DNA of 63,702 nucleotides from Candidatus Thioglobus sp. (GCA_028345055.1 JAOMCO010000008.1:1-63702); one strand, 5' to 3'; shown: positions 8,767 through 18,966, counted from the stretch's first letter. The notes: generated by a model not told the origin, from the sequence alone. Translations and numbers: made by a program.

Positions 8767-9524
8767 GCTGCTGAAAATCCTCCATCTAAAAATATAGTTT
8801 GACCAGTGACATATGAATTTGCATCGCTACAAAGAAAGACACTAATCCCAAAAATATCCTTTTCTTCACCATTGCGACCCATCATTGTTTTATTAGCTAA
8901 AGTCTTTAATTTATCTGGATCTTGAAACAATAATTCAGTTAAATTTGTCCGAAAAAAACCGGGTGCAATTGCATTAACTAGAATACCATCTTTCGAATAA
9001 GCCTGCGCTAGAGCTCGAGTAAGCTGCATAATGCCACCCTTACTTGCACCATAGGGAATGCTGTTATCAAAAGCTCTAAGCGATTGCAGTGAGGCAATAT
9101 TTATAATTCTTCCCCATTTATTATTCTTCATGGATTCAGAAACAAGCTGACTCAAGTAAAAGGGCGCTGTAAGATTTATATCAATTGTTTTTTGCCACTC
9201 ATCCATTGTGAGTTCTTCAGCTGATGTTCTTAAATTAATCCCTGCTGCATTGACCAAGATATCAATCCTATTAGATTGATTAAGAATTTTAGAGACAGCT
9301 TCTTCAAGAGCATCGCTTGAAGTCACATCAGCCTGAATAAAGCAAGCATCGGAGCCTTGTTGTTTGATTTCATGAATTGTTTCGTCCGCATTATCACGAC
9401 TACTCGCTATCCATACAAATGCACCTGCTTTTGCAAGCGCAAGTGCTATCATTTTTCCTAGACCGCTAGTACCACCAGTTATGAGAGCAACTTTATTCTC
9501 AAGAGAAAAGTCTGATAAGCTCAT
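8763..9524 (-). CDS. hpsO: Short-chain dehydrogenase, probable HpsO (DHPS 2-dehydrogenase)
   Basis: This 253-residue classical short-chain dehydrogenase has the Rossmann motif TGGTSGLGK (about residues 16-24), NAAG (about 88-91) and the active-site YGASKGG (about residue 157). The C-terminal GGF is typical of the gluconate 5-dehydrogenase-like group. It should oxidise a secondary alcohol with NAD(P). It sits four bases after hpsN and overlaps hpsP, so translation of the three is probably coupled. Partnering with HpsP to convert DHPS isomers through the C2 ketone fits known DHPS operons. The substrate is inferred from context. Confidence 0.7.
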   Translation of the reverse strand: MSLSDFSLENKVALITGGTSGLGKMIALALAKAGAFVWIASSRDNADETIHEIKQQGSDACFIQADVTSSDALEEAVSKILNQSNRIDILVNAAGINLRTSAEELTMDEWQKTIDINLTAPFYLSQLVSESMKNNKWGRIINIASLQSLRAFDNSIPYGASKGGIMQLTRALAQAYSKDGILVNAIAPGFFRTNLTELLFQDPDKLKTLANKTMMGRNGEEKDIFGISVFLCSDANSYVTGQTIFLDGGFSAA

Positions 9525-9528
9525 TTGA

Positions 9529-10842
<1,314 letters not shown>

Positions 10843-10859
10843 TTATTTAGTAAATTTAT

Positions 10860-12029
10860 TTATGCGCTTTCATATAGGCGAGTTAATACAAACTCTTGAT
10901 GACCTAAAATTTCAGCAGCAGTCATTCTCCCATTAGAAGTATGTATCAAAGACTCTAGAAGCATGTCACCTGCTTGATCAAGATTGATGTCACGATTGAG
11001 TAATCCTGTAACATCAACATCAACATGTTCAGACATTGTTCTAACGGTCCTAGGGTTGGCACAAACTTTTATGACTGGCAAAATTGGATTACCAATAATA
11101 TTGCCTTGCCCAGTAGGGAACAAATGAGCGACATATCCAGATGCAGCACACAATGTAACCATTTCTGCAGCTGCTGAAGATGAATCCATAAACCATAAAC
11201 CATTGCTTGTAGGCATTTCAGCTTTATCTAGAACGCCATCAACCACACACTTTTTTCCAATCTTTTGAATGTTTCCAAGTGCCTTTTCTTCAATAGTAGT
11301 TAGACCTCCTTCAATATTTCCCTTGGTGGGTTGAGACTCTGAAAGATCATCTGTTTTAAAACGCTCTATCATATCTTGATAACGATTAAACATAAACATA
11401 AACTGATCAGCGACAGCATCATTGGCACATCTCTCCTTAACTAGATGTTCACCACCTGTAATTTCTGAAGTCTCACCAAATAGAAGTGTACTTTGTTTTT
11501 CATAAAGTTTATCAAATGCATTTCCAACTGTAGGGTTAGATCCAAAACCTGAAGTAGTATCTGACTCTCCACACTTCGTGGAAACCCATAACTCACCAAT
11601 ATCACACTCTTCTCTTTGAAGACCAGTTGCATAGTGAACCATATCATAAGCAGCTTTAGATGCATCAGCTATTGTTTGGGTATCACCTCTCTGTTCAATA
11701 GCAAAACCTTGAACTGGTTTACCAGTTGCGGCAATGCCATCAACTATTTTTTGAGTCCAGCCTGGCTCAATACCTATAACTACGACAGCAGCAACATTTG
11801 GGTTTGCACCAGTGCCAATCATTGTTCTGAAATGAAGATCTAAGTCTTCACCAAACTGTAGTCTTCCATATGGATGTGGAAGCGCAATTGTTCCCTTAAT
11901 ATTATTACTCACTGCTTCGCAAGCAGCATTTGAAATATCATCAACAGGAAGTATAACTACATAATTGCGAATCCCTACTCTATTGTTATCACGTCTGTAT
12001 CCGTAGATTTTTTGATTTAAATTTATCAT
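10860..12029 (-). CDS. suyB: Sulfolactate sulfo-lyase large subunit SuyB
   Basis: This 389-residue protein is of the altronate dehydratase (UxaA) superfamily. It carries [19 protein letters not shown] at the N-terminus, [21 protein letters not shown] in the middle (a conserved cysteine region) and [19 protein letters not shown] near the C-terminus. With SuyA it cleaves sulfolactate to pyruvate and sulfite. I set the start at the ATG at 12029 rather than the GTG at 12035: GAGG sits just upstream, and the stop and start overlap as TAATG with suyA. The alternative, a sugar-acid dehydratase, is less likely next to hpsN. Confidence 0.85.
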   Translation of the reverse strand: MINLNQKIYGYRRDNNRVGIRNYVVILPVDDISNAACEAVSNNIKGTIALPHPYGRLQFGEDLDLHFRTMIGTGANPNVAAVVVIGIEPGWTQKIVDGIAATGKPVQGFAIEQRGDTQTIADASKAAYDMVHYATGLQREECDIGELWVSTKCGESDTTSGFGSNPTVGNAFDKLYEKQSTLLFGETSEITGGEHLVKERCANDAVADQFMFMFNRYQDMIERFKTDDLSESQPTKGNIEGGLTTIEEKALGNIQKIGKKCVVDGVLDKAEMPTSNGLWFMDSSSAAAEMVTLCAASGYVAHLFPTGQGNIIGNPILPVIKVCANPRTVRTMSEHVDVDVTGLLNRDINLDQAGDMLLESLIHTSNGRMTAAEILGHQEFVLTRLYESA

Positions 12030-12310
12030 TACCACCTCTTCGTTTTAACGTTGTGAACATGAAGATGATCGCCAACAGCAATCTTTGAAATTGTCCTACC
12101 AATATCTACACCATATTTAATGACGGTATCATCTTTATTTAGATCTTTAATAGCAAGTTTATGGCCTATGGGAATATCTTGATTAATCTTTACATCGATT
12201 AAGGTATCCTGATCCATAATCCATCCTGAAACAGTATCATTTGCTTTAAGTCCTTCAACTGTTACAACACCAACAGAATCGTCTTCATCATGAACTATAA
12301 ATTGAATCAT
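12029..12310 (-). CDS. suyA: Sulfolactate sulfo-lyase small subunit SuyA
   Basis: This 93-residue SAF-domain protein corresponds to the N-terminal domain of altronate dehydratases, made here as a separate polypeptide as in known SuyAB enzymes. Visible features are [28 protein letters not shown] and [15 protein letters not shown], ending with [13 protein letters not shown]. It is the first gene of the minus-strand operon, with a strong ribosome site (AAGGAG) just before the ATG. Translational coupling to suyB by TAATG supports a 1:1 complex. Confidence 0.85.
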   Translation of the reverse strand: MIQFIVHDEDDSVGVVTVEGLKANDTVSGWIMDQDTLIDVKINQDIPIGHKLAIKDLNKDDTVIKYGVDIGRTISKIAVGDHLHVHNVKTKRW

Positions 12311-12378
12311 GCCTTCTCCTTGTACAAAATTAAAAAAACTGTAATTAAATTTATAGAATAAAATTTAATGAGGAGTAT

Positions 12379-12396
12379 ATTATATCATATATATGA
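12379..12396 (-). promoter_or_regulatory. suyA promoter -10 element with adjacent palindrome
   Basis: On the minus strand a perfect -10 TATAAT (12379-12384) is directly preceded by the 12-bp palindrome TCATATATATGA (12385-12396). The -10 is about 70 bases upstream of the suyA start. No strong -35 is visible, which fits an activated or regulated promoter. The same palindrome lies upstream of sat (50029-50040). The role as an operator is inferred. Confidence 0.5.
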
Positions 12397-12536
12397 ATTT
12401 TTATTCATTGAGATTATTGAAAAAATTAACTAATAATCTATATAAAATCGAGTTTAATTAATTAACCATTAATTGATAGAATAGATAAAAAACAAGGTAC
12501 TTTTTTCTAAAAAATATTTATTTTTACAGGTTAAAT

Positions 12537-12926
12537 ATGAGAAATTTTCTTTTGGTTTTAATGCTTTCCATGATCCCACTTTCTGCTTTTTCTAAGGTTG
12601 GTGACCTATATTACTGTGAAATGACTCAAGCTATTGAAATAAAAGAGGGCAAGCTTATCAACTATATTCCTCAAAAATTTAAATTTAGGGTTGTTCAAGA
12701 AAATCTTTTGCAATTTGGAAATGATGTGAACTACTTTAGTGGATTGGAGCTCAAGATTGTTGATTATGCAGAGAATGGAGAACAGTTTTATGGGGATAAT
12801 TTTGAATTTTCTTTTGGAAGCTTTTATTTTGCTGAAGTATTTAGATGGCCGTCAGAAGATAAAGATACTCTGACTGCTACTGCGCTGAGCGCAGAATGCT
12901 CCGCAGTTGATGATTATTCTGTATAG
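12537..12926 (+). CDS. Hypothetical secreted protein
   Basis: This 129-residue protein has a clear signal peptide, MRNFLLVLMLSMIPLSAFS. The mature part is a small domain with two cysteines (YYCEM near the start, AECSAV near the end) that could form a disulfide in the periplasm. I do not recognise a family. It diverges from suyA across a 226-base gap and is followed 35 bases later by the DUF4442-like gene. Nothing suggests a role in the sulfonate pathway beyond proximity. Confidence 0.6.
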   Translation: MRNFLLVLMLSMIPLSAFSKVGDLYYCEMTQAIEIKEGKLINYIPQKFKFRVVQENLLQFGNDVNYFSGLELKIVDYAENGEQFYGDNFEFSFGSFYFAEVFRWPSEDKDTLTATALSAECSAVDDYSV

Positions 12927-12961
12927 TCTGAATTTTTTATATCAACTATTAAAAAAACTCC

Positions 12962-13435
12962 ATGACTTCAATGGCAAGTAAGACAAATCGATTGATTCAA
13001 ATATTTGGTATTACTAAGGTGCCAATGATTTGGTACTGTAGGCCAAAAGTGATAGAGCATACTGATGAAAAAATTGAAATTAAAATTCCACTCAAAAGAA
13101 AAACAAAGAATCATTTAGGCAGTATGTATTTTGGAGCTTTAGCTGTTGGAGCTGATATTACCGGTGGATTTCTTGCTATGAATCCTATTCAAGAGAGTGG
13201 TCGAAAAATAAACCTCATTTTTAAAGACTTCAAAGCTGACTTTTTAAAAAGACCAGAAGGCGATGTTCATTTTATTTGTAATGATGGCCTAGCTGTTAGA
13301 GAGCTTGTTGAAAAAGTTGCTAAATCAAGTGATCGGCATAACTTCAAGCTTAACATTGATGCTATTGTTCCCTCAATCTCTAGTGAGATTGTTGCAAAGT
13401 TTGAACTGACTCTCTCATTGAAGGATAAAACTTAG
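12962..13435 (+). CDS. DUF4442 / PaaI-like hotdog-fold thioesterase
   Basis: This 157-residue protein has the hotdog-fold signature of DUF4442: HLGSMYFGALAVGADITGGF, where a helix packs in the sheet, and KINLIFKDFKADFLKRPEGD. Such proteins are acyl-CoA thioesterase homologues of unknown substrate. The start is uncertain: the ATG at 12962 has no clear ribosome site, and the ATG at 12971 is equally possible. No catalytic residue can be assigned with confidence from sequence alone. Confidence 0.65.
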   Translation: MTSMASKTNRLIQIFGITKVPMIWYCRPKVIEHTDEKIEIKIPLKRKTKNHLGSMYFGALAVGADITGGFLAMNPIQESGRKINLIFKDFKADFLKRPEGDVHFICNDGLAVRELVEKVAKSSDRHNFKLNIDAIVPSISSEIVAKFELTLSLKDKT

Positions 13436-13442
13436 AAAAGCT

Positions 13443-13628
13443 ATGAGTCAAAATTTAAATTCCCAGAGCTATAATCAGACAAAAGATGAACAGGATTTAA
13501 AATCAAACCCAAATTCAAGGCTTCTTTTAATATTATTCTCTTTGAGTGTTTTATTTTTTCTTCTAATTCAGCCCAGCCTATTTAAGTTTTTATTACTTTC
13601 GTCTCCAATGTTGTGGGAGTGCATGTAA
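13443..13628 (+). CDS. Small predicted membrane protein
   Basis: This is a 61-residue ORF starting 7 bases after the thioesterase stop. The N-terminal half is polar and rich in N, Q and S. The second half is one long hydrophobic stretch (from about residue 27) that could form one or two membrane passes. There is no recognised family and the ribosome site is weak, so it may not be real. Confidence 0.35.
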   Translation: MSQNLNSQSYNQTKDEQDLKSNPNSRLLLILFSLSVLFFLLIQPSLFKFLLLSSPMLWECM

Positions 13629-13643
13629 TTTTTACAACAATAA

Positions 13644-13763
13644 TTAGAATTTAAAGAAATACTGGATAAGCAGAACAGATAATGCAATGATAATTGCTGC
13701 AATGACTACTGGCGGTATGTTTTTCATAAGTTGAATTATAAGGATTCTATGTTTACTTTTCAT
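13644..13763 (-). CDS. Tiny single-pass membrane protein (39 aa)
   Basis: This short ORF is encoded on the minus strand between two plus-strand genes. It has a basic N-terminus (MKSKHR) and a hydrophobic helix (VVIAAIIIALSVLLIQYFF) ending in KF. A ribosome site AAGGTG lies 8 bases before the ATG. Basic tail plus one helix plus a good ribosome site is the usual look of a genuine small membrane protein. No family is recognised. Confidence 0.4.
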   Translation of the reverse strand: MKSKHRILIIQLMKNIPPVVIAAIIIALSVLLIQYFFKF

Positions 13764-13839
13764 GAAAATAACACCTTTTAACAAAAGATTTTCTATATTA
13801 TTTTATTTGTTTGTACCTTATTGAATTTTATAAAAAATT

Positions 13840-15039
13840 ATGACCATCAAAGCATTTACAAGACCCTTTACTCAGCAAGAGCCAATTAATCAAGAAGCGA
13901 TTGATGCTGCGACTGAGGTTCTTAAGTCAGGGAGACTGCATAGATATAATACTGTCGAAAATGAGCTATCGGAGGTGTCTCTTCTTGAAGAAGAGTATGC
14001 AACTTATCAAGGTATCAAATACTGCTTAGCATGTGCTTCAGGTGGTTATGCTATGAGTGTTGCATTAAAAGCTGCTGGACTCAAACTAGGTGAAAGTGTT
14101 TTGACTAACTCTTATACTCTTGCACCAGTTCCAGGCTCCATTTTAAATGCTGGTGGAGTTCCTATATTTGTTGAAATCACTAAAGACCTTGTTTTAGATT
14201 TGGAAGATCTTTCCAAAAAAGCGTCTGAAAGTGGCGCTCGTTTTTTACTCATATCACACATGCGTGGCCACCTTGTTGATATGGATAAGTTGATGCAAAT
14301 TGTTGATGAAAATGAATTAATCTTGATCGAGGATTGTGCTCATACTATGGGCGCTAAGTGGAAAGATCAAAGGAGTGGAAATTTTGGACTTGCTGGATGC
14401 TTTAGTACTCAGACATATAAGCATTTGAACTCTGGTGAAGGTGGTCTTTTGACCTCTAATGATGAAGAGTTTATGGCTCGAGCAATAATTTACTCAGGAT
14501 CATATATGCTTTACGAAAGACATGGAGCTGCGCCAAGTTCAGAAGTATTTTCTAATATAAGGCTTGAAACACCGAATTATTCTGGACGTATGGATAATCT
14601 TAGAGCTTCAATCCTAAGGCCTCAATTAAAAAATCTAGAAAATAATATTGCTCGTTGGAATGAGCGCTATCAATTAGTTGAGACAGAATTAAATGAAGTT
14701 ATTGGCATAGAGGTTCCCGTCAGATTTAAAGAAGAGAGATATGTGGGCAGTTCTATCCAGTTCAGAATTCCTGTAATTACTGATTCTGAAGCTAAGTCAT
14801 TTATTAAAAAAAATAAAGAGCTCGGAGTTGAACTTAAATGGTTTGGTAATGATGATCCCAATGGTTTTACAAGTAATCACAAAAGTTGGAAATATGTTAG
14901 CCAGCAACAGTTAAATATTTCTGATGATATTCTCTCTGGTTTATTCGACTTAAGGTTGCCCTTGACATTTTCACTTGAGGACTGTGCTCATTTGTCAAAG
15001 ATTATTATCTGGTGCTCAGATGAATTCATAAGAAAGTAA
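13840..15039 (+). CDS. DegT/DnrJ/EryC1-family PLP aminotransferase
   Basis: This 399-residue protein shows the DegT family pattern: a glycine-rich cofactor loop (CLACASGGYAMSVAL), the Asp-containing ILIEDCAHTMGA that contacts PLP, and the Schiff-base lysine in STQTYKHLNSGEGG. Family members transaminate keto-sugars or cyclitols for surface polysaccharide or antibiotic sugars. No sugar-nucleotide genes are adjacent; the next gene, 10 bases on, is a PQQ-type sugar dehydrogenase, and the pair may act together. The substrate is unknown. Confidence 0.85.
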   Translation: MTIKAFTRPFTQQEPINQEAIDAATEVLKSGRLHRYNTVENELSEVSLLEEEYATYQGIKYCLACASGGYAMSVALKAAGLKLGESVLTNSYTLAPVPGSILNAGGVPIFVEITKDLVLDLEDLSKKASESGARFLLISHMRGHLVDMDKLMQIVDENELILIEDCAHTMGAKWKDQRSGNFGLAGCFSTQTYKHLNSGEGGLLTSNDEEFMARAIIYSGSYMLYERHGAAPSSEVFSNIRLETPNYSGRMDNLRASILRPQLKNLENNIARWNERYQLVETELNEVIGIEVPVRFKEERYVGSSIQFRIPVITDSEAKSFIKKNKELGVELKWFGNDDPNGFTSNHKSWKYVSQQQLNISDDILSGLFDLRLPLTFSLEDCAHLSKIIIWCSDEFIRK

Positions 15040-15049
15040 GCAATATAGA

Positions 15050-16144
15050 ATGCCAAATTTCATTTTCATTTTCATTTTCACTTTTATTTCATTTACAGCC
15101 AAAGCAGATAATATAAAAATAGAACACATTGGTCCAACGTTAAAAAATCCATGGGGAATGGATTTTATTAATGATAGAGAACTTCTAGTTACAGAGAAAA
15201 GAGGTCGCATTTTTCATATCAATATTTCAGATGGATCTTCTTTTGAAATTCATAATGTACCTAAAGTTGCTTCAACCATGCAAGGCGGCCTCCTAGATAT
15301 AATCCATAATGATGGAACCATTTTTTATTGCTACTCCAAAGACACTTCTGAAGGGACTGTGCTAGCTATAGATAGGGCAGTTATTGTAGATGATAAATTA
15401 GAAAAACAAAAAACAATTTTTGAATCAAACAATCCAAGTTGGTCAAGTTATCATTTTGGATGTCGCCTTGAAATAATTGATAGTAAATTATTTGCAACTC
15501 TTGGAGAACGTGGAAATCGTTTTAACTCTCAAAATCCATCAATACATGCAGGCTCAATTATAAGAATTAATTTTGATGGAAGTATTCCCATTGATAATCC
15601 TAAAATCGAGGGCTGGGCGCCTGAAAACTTTTCAATTGGACATCGAAACCCTCAAGGGATGAAGCTCAATCCCGAGACTCAAGAAATCTGGACTCATGAG
15701 CATGGCCCAAAAGGGGGAGATGAGATTAATATAATTATTGCTGGCGATAATTATGGTTGGCCTTTGGTTAGTCACGGTTTTGAATATGGGACAGAAATTA
15801 AAGTGAGTGAATTCAACAGCCTTAAGGGCTTTAATGATCCAGAATGGGTTTGGCTTCCATCTATAGCACCATCTGGAATGGATTTTTATCCTTTGGAAGG
15901 TAATAATGAGCTAATGTTTTCTAAGCTCAAAGGGAATCTTCTAGTAGGCTCATTAAAATTTAAAAGGCTATATTCCATCTCAATAAATGAAAAAGGATTG
16001 CCAGAGAGCGAAAGCATTTTGATAGATGGAACATTAGGAAGAATTCGGGATGTTGCTGTTGCAAAAGATGGATCAATTTTAATCTTAAATGATGAATCCT
16101 CTCTTTCAAAGCCAGAAGGCGGTCTGTATAGAATTTTTAAATAA
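15050..16144 (+). CDS. PQQ-dependent sugar dehydrogenase (Gdh/sorbosone type), periplasmic
   Basis: This 364-residue protein has a signal peptide (MPNFIFIFIFTFISFTAKA) and a six-bladed propeller of the soluble glucose/sorbosone dehydrogenase family. Diagnostic segments are LKNPWGMDFI, the HRNPQGM histidine region and HEHGPKGGDEIN. It oxidises an aldose-type sugar in the periplasm if PQQ is available. No pqq genes are in the window, so the cofactor may be imported or the protein may use another role of the fold. It follows the DegT aminotransferase by 10 bases. Confidence 0.82.
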   Translation: MPNFIFIFIFTFISFTAKADNIKIEHIGPTLKNPWGMDFINDRELLVTEKRGRIFHINISDGSSFEIHNVPKVASTMQGGLLDIIHNDGTIFYCYSKDTSEGTVLAIDRAVIVDDKLEKQKTIFESNNPSWSSYHFGCRLEIIDSKLFATLGERGNRFNSQNPSIHAGSIIRINFDGSIPIDNPKIEGWAPENFSIGHRNPQGMKLNPETQEIWTHEHGPKGGDEINIIIAGDNYGWPLVSHGFEYGTEIKVSEFNSLKGFNDPEWVWLPSIAPSGMDFYPLEGNNELMFSKLKGNLLVGSLKFKRLYSISINEKGLPESESILIDGTLGRIRDVAVAKDGSILILNDESSLSKPEGGLYRIFK

Positions 16145-16151
16145 TCAAAAA

Positions 16152-16373
16152 TTAATACCACCTTAACATGCCAATAATTCCAGCAGTTGCATAGAAAAAT
16201 TGGAGGAAAAGAATTCCTCGATGCTTTCCAAGGTATGACCAGTAGCCAATTGATAAGGCTGAAACAAGAAGTAAAAGAAATCCAATAAATTCAACACCAA
16301 TGTTTAGGGCTACCATCATTGAGTACATTATTGCTGTAACCACTCCAAACCATTCAAGTAATTTACTTTTCAT
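16152..16373 (-). CDS. Small multi-pass membrane protein
   Basis: This is a 73-residue protein when started at the ATG at 16373, which has an AGAGG ribosome site; a longer 93-residue reading from 16433 lacks one. Three hydrophobic stretches cover most of the length, with a WSYLGKHRG cytoplasmic-type loop. It resembles small integral proteins found singly in marine bacteria; I cannot name the family with confidence. It converges with the sugar dehydrogenase, stop to stop, 7 bases apart. Confidence 0.5.
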   Translation of the reverse strand: MKSKLLEWFGVVTAIMYSMMVALNIGVEFIGFLLLLVSALSIGYWSYLGKHRGILFLQFFYATAGIIGMLRWY

Positions 16374-16475
16374 AATATTAAACCTCTGATTTTTAAAAAT
16401 AATTAGCATAAGTATAGGTGGTATTAAGGTCAATAAAAATTTGGATTTTAAATTGCTTCATAATATAATTTCTCT

Positions 16476-16577
16476 ATGCGCGATGATGAACCTAAGATTA
16501 ATAAAAAACTGATTCAAGTTGTAGTGATTTTATTTTTCTTGTGGTTTTTCTTGGTCAGAGATGGAGGTATTTTCTAG
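16476..16577 (+). CDS. Tiny single-pass membrane protein (33 aa), tentative
   Basis: This short ORF has a charged start (MRDDEPKINKK) and one hydrophobic helix (LIQVVVILFFLWFFLV), ending RDGGIF. It ends 5 bases before the likely start of the next gene. The GGAGG that could serve the next gene lies within its last codons, which suggests translational coupling. It is a composition-only call. Confidence 0.3.
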   Translation: MRDDEPKINKKLIQVVVILFFLWFFLVRDGGIF

Positions 16578-16582
16578 TATTT

Positions 16583-17077
16583 ATGATTATTAACAGAAAT
16601 CTCTTTCTTATTTTTTTCTTTATTGTCTCTCTAATATCTAGCCTTAATTGCTATGCAATCTGGACAGAAATACCTCAAATTAACTCTGAAAGACAAACGG
16701 GTTTTATTGATTTTGATAGACTTGAAGAAAAAAGTGATGGTTATGTTTATTGGTGGATGATGACATCTGACGCTGAGACAAGTGAGAAAATTTATATTCA
16801 AACTGATTGTGAATCAGATCGTATTAATCCTTTACAAGTTGATTTACACTCAGAACCAATGGCTAGTGGAGAAGTAGTTCAAATTCATCCAGAACAGGGA
16901 TGGACATACCCTCCAACTGATACTGGTCTCTATAGATTTGTAAAAGTTGTTTGTGTCATGGCTAATGAGAGTCCAGAAGATAGGCAGAAAAGCGTAACAA
17001 ACCTTTTAATGAGTCTTGAATATAAGAATAAGATTAATGAGTTAAGTGAAAAGGAAGGAATAACTAACTCTTTTTAG
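16583..17077 (+). CDS. Hypothetical secreted protein (surface-adhesin E-like)
   Basis: This 164-residue protein, from the ATG at 16583, begins with a signal peptide (MIINRNLFLIFFFIVSLIS, then a Cys and CYA-type cleavage). An earlier GTG at 16541 would place extra residues in front of the signal and is less likely. The mature part has the pattern of small secreted proteins with a repeated YVYWWMM / IYIQTDCES motif and two cysteines, resembling the surface-adhesin protein E domain. That resemblance is loose. Function is unknown. Confidence 0.5.
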   Translation: MIINRNLFLIFFFIVSLISSLNCYAIWTEIPQINSERQTGFIDFDRLEEKSDGYVYWWMMTSDAETSEKIYIQTDCESDRINPLQVDLHSEPMASGEVVQIHPEQGWTYPPTDTGLYRFVKVVCVMANESPEDRQKSVTNLLMSLEYKNKINELSEKEGITNSF

Positions 17078-17236
17078 AGCAGAAGTAGAAAGAAAATAAT
17101 TAATAAATAGTTTTCATTTCTAAAGTAGGAATCAAAGTGAACCATTTCTATCATTAAAAAAAATCTTATCTAAATATGTCCTTTAAGAGCTGAAAAACTT
17201 TTGATTAAACATTTTTAATGGTATAGTTGTAGTTGG

Positions 17237-17264
17237 CCAGCAAATAAATGTTGCTGGTTTTTTT
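17237..17264 (+). terminator. Hairpin with T-run upstream of the ABC binding-protein gene
   Basis: CCAGCAA (17237-17243) pairs with TTGCTGG (17251-17257) around a 7-base loop and is followed by seven T residues. It lies 160 bases after the preceding gene and 50 bases before the next ATG. It may end the upstream transcript, or act as a leader attenuator if transcription starts near the TATAGT at 17222-17227. Confidence 0.7.
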
Positions 17265-17314
17265 GTTTAAAAAATTTATTGCACCTTATTTAGGTGTTTC
17301 TTTAGGAGAAAAAA

Positions 17315-18889
17315 ATGAAAAAAACATTAAGTATTGTTTTGTCACTGCTAGTCATGGGTATTTTTTCACCGGTTTCCGCTAATACGATCAAATGGTCAAT
17401 GCCTGGTGATTCTTTAACACTTGATCCGCATGCACAAAACGAAGGACCGACACACATGGTTTCTCGTCAAGTATATGAAGGTTTGGTAACTCCAGGTATT
17501 AACATGGAAGTACTACCTCAGCTTGCAGAATCTTGGACTACAACAGCTGACGATACATGGATATTTAACATTCGGAGGGGTGTAATGTTTCATGATGGAT
17601 CTGCTTTGACAGCAGGTGATGTTGCTTTTAGTATCAATAGAGCAAAGACTGCTCCATCTGATATGGTTGATTTGATTAAAAGTGTTAAATCAGCAACAGC
17701 AATTGATGATCATACAGTTGAGGTTAAAACTGATGGACCAAATCCAATTCTGTTAAACCAATTAACTCAAATATTTGTAATGTCTGAAGCTTGGGCAAAA
17801 GCAAATGGATGTGAAGCTTCATATAATTGGGATGCAGGTGAGACTTCTTATTGTGCATCAAATGCAAACGGAACTGGGCCATTTGAAATTACTTTTAGAG
17901 AGCAGGATGTAAAAACTGTTTTTGAAAAAAATAATAACTGGTGGGGAAATCACTATAAACATAACATAGAAACAATTGAATTACTTCCAATTAAGAATGA
18001 TGCAACTAGAGTTGCAGCGCTTCTTTCTGGAGAAATCGATTACACTAATGTTGTACCAGTGCAAGACATTAAAAGAATCAATTCTTCTATGAGCCATGCT
18101 GTGAAAATGACTCCTCAAAATAGAACAATTTTCTTTGGTATGGATCAAGGTTCAGATGAATTGAACTCATCTAATATTAAAGGAAAAAATCCTTTTGCAG
18201 ATAAAAGAGTTCGTTTAGCAATGTACCATGCTCTAGATATGGATGCAATTCAGGATAAGGTCATGAGAGGACAAAGTGTCCCAGCAGGTATTATTACTGC
18301 TCCTGGTGTTAATGGCCATACTGCTGCGCGTGATCAAAGAATGGCTTATGATCCAGAAACATCTAAAAGACTTTTAGCTGAAGCAGGCTATCCTGATGGA
18401 TTTGAGGTGACATTAGATTGTCCTAACGATCGCTATATCAATGATGAAGCGATTTGTGTAGCGGCTATTAGTATGTTTGCAAAAATTGGAGTTAAAGTAA
18501 ATCTTGATGCAAAAACTAAGAGTCAGCACTTCTCTGAAGTAAAAGAGGGCGATGCTAATGGTATGACTAGTGACATGTACATGTTAGGTTGGGGTGTTCC
18601 AACTTTTGATAGTCACTATGTGTATTCATACTTATTTGAAAGCTCTGGTAGCTGGAATAAAGTAAATTTCAGTAATGCTAGAGTTGATGAATTGGTTGCT
18701 GCAATGGGGGTTGAAACTGATCTAGATAAAAGAAATGCTATGATTGCTGAGGCTTGGGATATTACTCAAGAAGATGTAACATATCTTCCTTTGCATCACC
18801 AAGTAGTTAACCAAGCATCAAAAAGTAATGTCGATGTTCCAATTAGAATGAACAACGAACCATTATTTCGATTTGCAAAAGTAAACTAA
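17315..18889 (+). CDS. ABC transporter substrate-binding protein, peptide family 5
   Basis: This 524-residue periplasmic protein has a signal peptide MKKTLSIVLSLLVMGIFSPVSA and the SBP_bac_5 pattern: TLDPHAQNEGPTHMVSRQVYEGLV, FNIRRGVMFHDGSALTAGDVAFS and NGTGPFEI. This class (DppA/OppA) binds di- or oligopeptides, and sometimes nickel or sugars. It heads the operon with two permeases and a fused ATPase. The ribosome site AGGAG precedes the ATG. A perfect 13-bp hairpin follows the gene and probably keeps its mRNA more abundant than the downstream part. The ligand is not determinable here. Confidence 0.92.
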   Translation: MKKTLSIVLSLLVMGIFSPVSANTIKWSMPGDSLTLDPHAQNEGPTHMVSRQVYEGLVTPGINMEVLPQLAESWTTTADDTWIFNIRRGVMFHDGSALTAGDVAFSINRAKTAPSDMVDLIKSVKSATAIDDHTVEVKTDGPNPILLNQLTQIFVMSEAWAKANGCEASYNWDAGETSYCASNANGTGPFEITFREQDVKTVFEKNNNWWGNHYKHNIETIELLPIKNDATRVAALLSGEIDYTNVVPVQDIKRINSSMSHAVKMTPQNRTIFFGMDQGSDELNSSNIKGKNPFADKRVRLAMYHALDMDAIQDKVMRGQSVPAGIITAPGVNGHTAARDQRMAYDPETSKRLLAEAGYPDGFEVTLDCPNDRYINDEAICVAAISMFAKIGVKVNLDAKTKSQHFSEVKEGDANGMTSDMYMLGWGVPTFDSHYVYSYLFESSGSWNKVNFSNARVDELVAAMGVETDLDKRNAMIAEAWDITQEDVTYLPLHHQVVNQASKSNVDVPIRMNNEPLFRFAKVN

Positions 18890-18898
18890 AAACCTAAA

Positions 18899-18928
18899 TT
18901 TTTCTGGCCAGTTATCTGGCCAGAAAAA
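18899..18928 (+). terminator. Perfect intercistronic hairpin after the ABC binding-protein gene
   Basis: TTTTTCTGGCCAG (18899-18911) and CTGGCCAGAAAAA (18916-18928) form a 13-bp perfect stem with the loop TTAT. No T-run follows on the plus strand, so this is more likely an mRNA-stabilising or partially terminating structure than a full stop. It lies 9 bases after the stop codon and 38 bases before the first permease. Confidence 0.75.
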
Positions 18929-18966
18929 CATTAAAATACAAGCACTCTCCCATTTCAAGTTAACCT

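Noticed and set aside
10860-12310. Altronate/galactarate dehydratase pair
   Set aside because: The superfamily is the same, but the split small and large subunits beside hpsN and the absence of uronate genes favour SuyAB.
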